This document shows, in pieces, positions 5,595 through 5,654 of a DNA stretch of 5,654 nt. A program made the translations under genes and the position numbers. How positions within the stretch are numbered: the first letter of the stretch is position 1; each line of letters begins with the position of its first letter. The notes below the pieces were generated by a model, which had not been told where the DNA came from, did not search any database, and was given only the letters and a program-made list of their open reading frames with translations. The stretch comes from Bradyrhizobium sp. (GTDB taxonomy: Bacteria; Pseudomonadota; Alphaproteobacteria; Rhizobiales; Xanthobacteraceae), in NCBI GenBank assembly GCA_025960445.1, contig JAICIT010000201.1, positions 1-5,654 on the forward strand, written 5' to 3'.

Positions 5595-5654
5595 ATGTTT
5601 TCAAGCCGCGACGCCTTCGACAACGATTTTTGCCCGGTCCGGGAGGAATTGCTC
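5595..5654 (+). CDS. 5' end of an unidentified gene, cut by the window edge
   Basis: Twenty codons are visible, beginning MFSSRDAFDNDFCPV, and the frame is open to the edge. A Shine-Dalgarno-like GGGGAG (5580-5585) sits nine bases before the ATG, and a CtrA-like box lies further upstream. The start is polar and acidic with no signal peptide or membrane segment so far. Too little is seen to assign a family. Confidence 0.55.
   Translation, partial: MFSSRDAFDNDFCPVREELL

Overview
The window reads as chromosomal DNA of an alphaproteobacterium of the order Hyphomicrobiales, most likely the Bradyrhizobium / Rhodopseudomonas group. The basis is high GC with GC-rich third positions, several proteins whose motifs I recognise from that group (a MlotiK1-like channel, a Popeye-like cyclic-nucleotide protein with a SPSNARTQTLEC motif, a DUF6537 protein, a tethered TAXI protein) and a CtrA-like box. 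This placement rests on remembered family patterns, not on a search. No tRNA, rRNA, CRISPR array, insertion sequence or integrase was seen.

Layout. (1) Positions 1-768, minus strand: the first 256 residues of a six-transmembrane potassium channel with a TVGYGD filter. It runs off the left edge just where a C-terminal cyclic-nucleotide-binding domain (CNBD) would follow. A possible 15-codon leader peptide (765-812) overlaps its start by ATGA. (2) A divergent intergenic region (813-1090) contains a 19-bp imperfect palindrome. (3) Positions 1091-1765 and 1762-2664, plus strand: a membrane-anchored Popeye-like CNBD protein overlapping by 4 bp a stand-alone DUF6537 protein, a domain I know mainly as the tail of indolepyruvate:ferredoxin oxidoreductase proteins. 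(4) Positions 2678-4081, minus strand: a TAXI-family solute-binding protein tethered by two membrane segments and carrying a cytoplasmic tail, convergent with the DUF6537 gene at 13 bp. (5) An intergenic stretch of about 350 bp. (6) Positions 4436-4843, plus strand: a small DUF3307 membrane protein, overlapping by 20 bp the convergent GNAT acetyltransferase (4824-5321, minus strand). (7) A short intergenic region with a CtrA-like box ahead of a gene cut by the right edge (from 5595).

How the genes may work together. The left half has a cyclic-nucleotide theme: a probable cNMP-gated K+ channel and a separate membrane CNBD protein are transcribed away from each other across one control region, and the CNBD gene is translationally linked to DUF6537. 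That suggests a local cAMP/cGMP-responsive membrane module, but the link is inferred from gene order and domains only. The right half looks like unrelated housekeeping or accessory genes.
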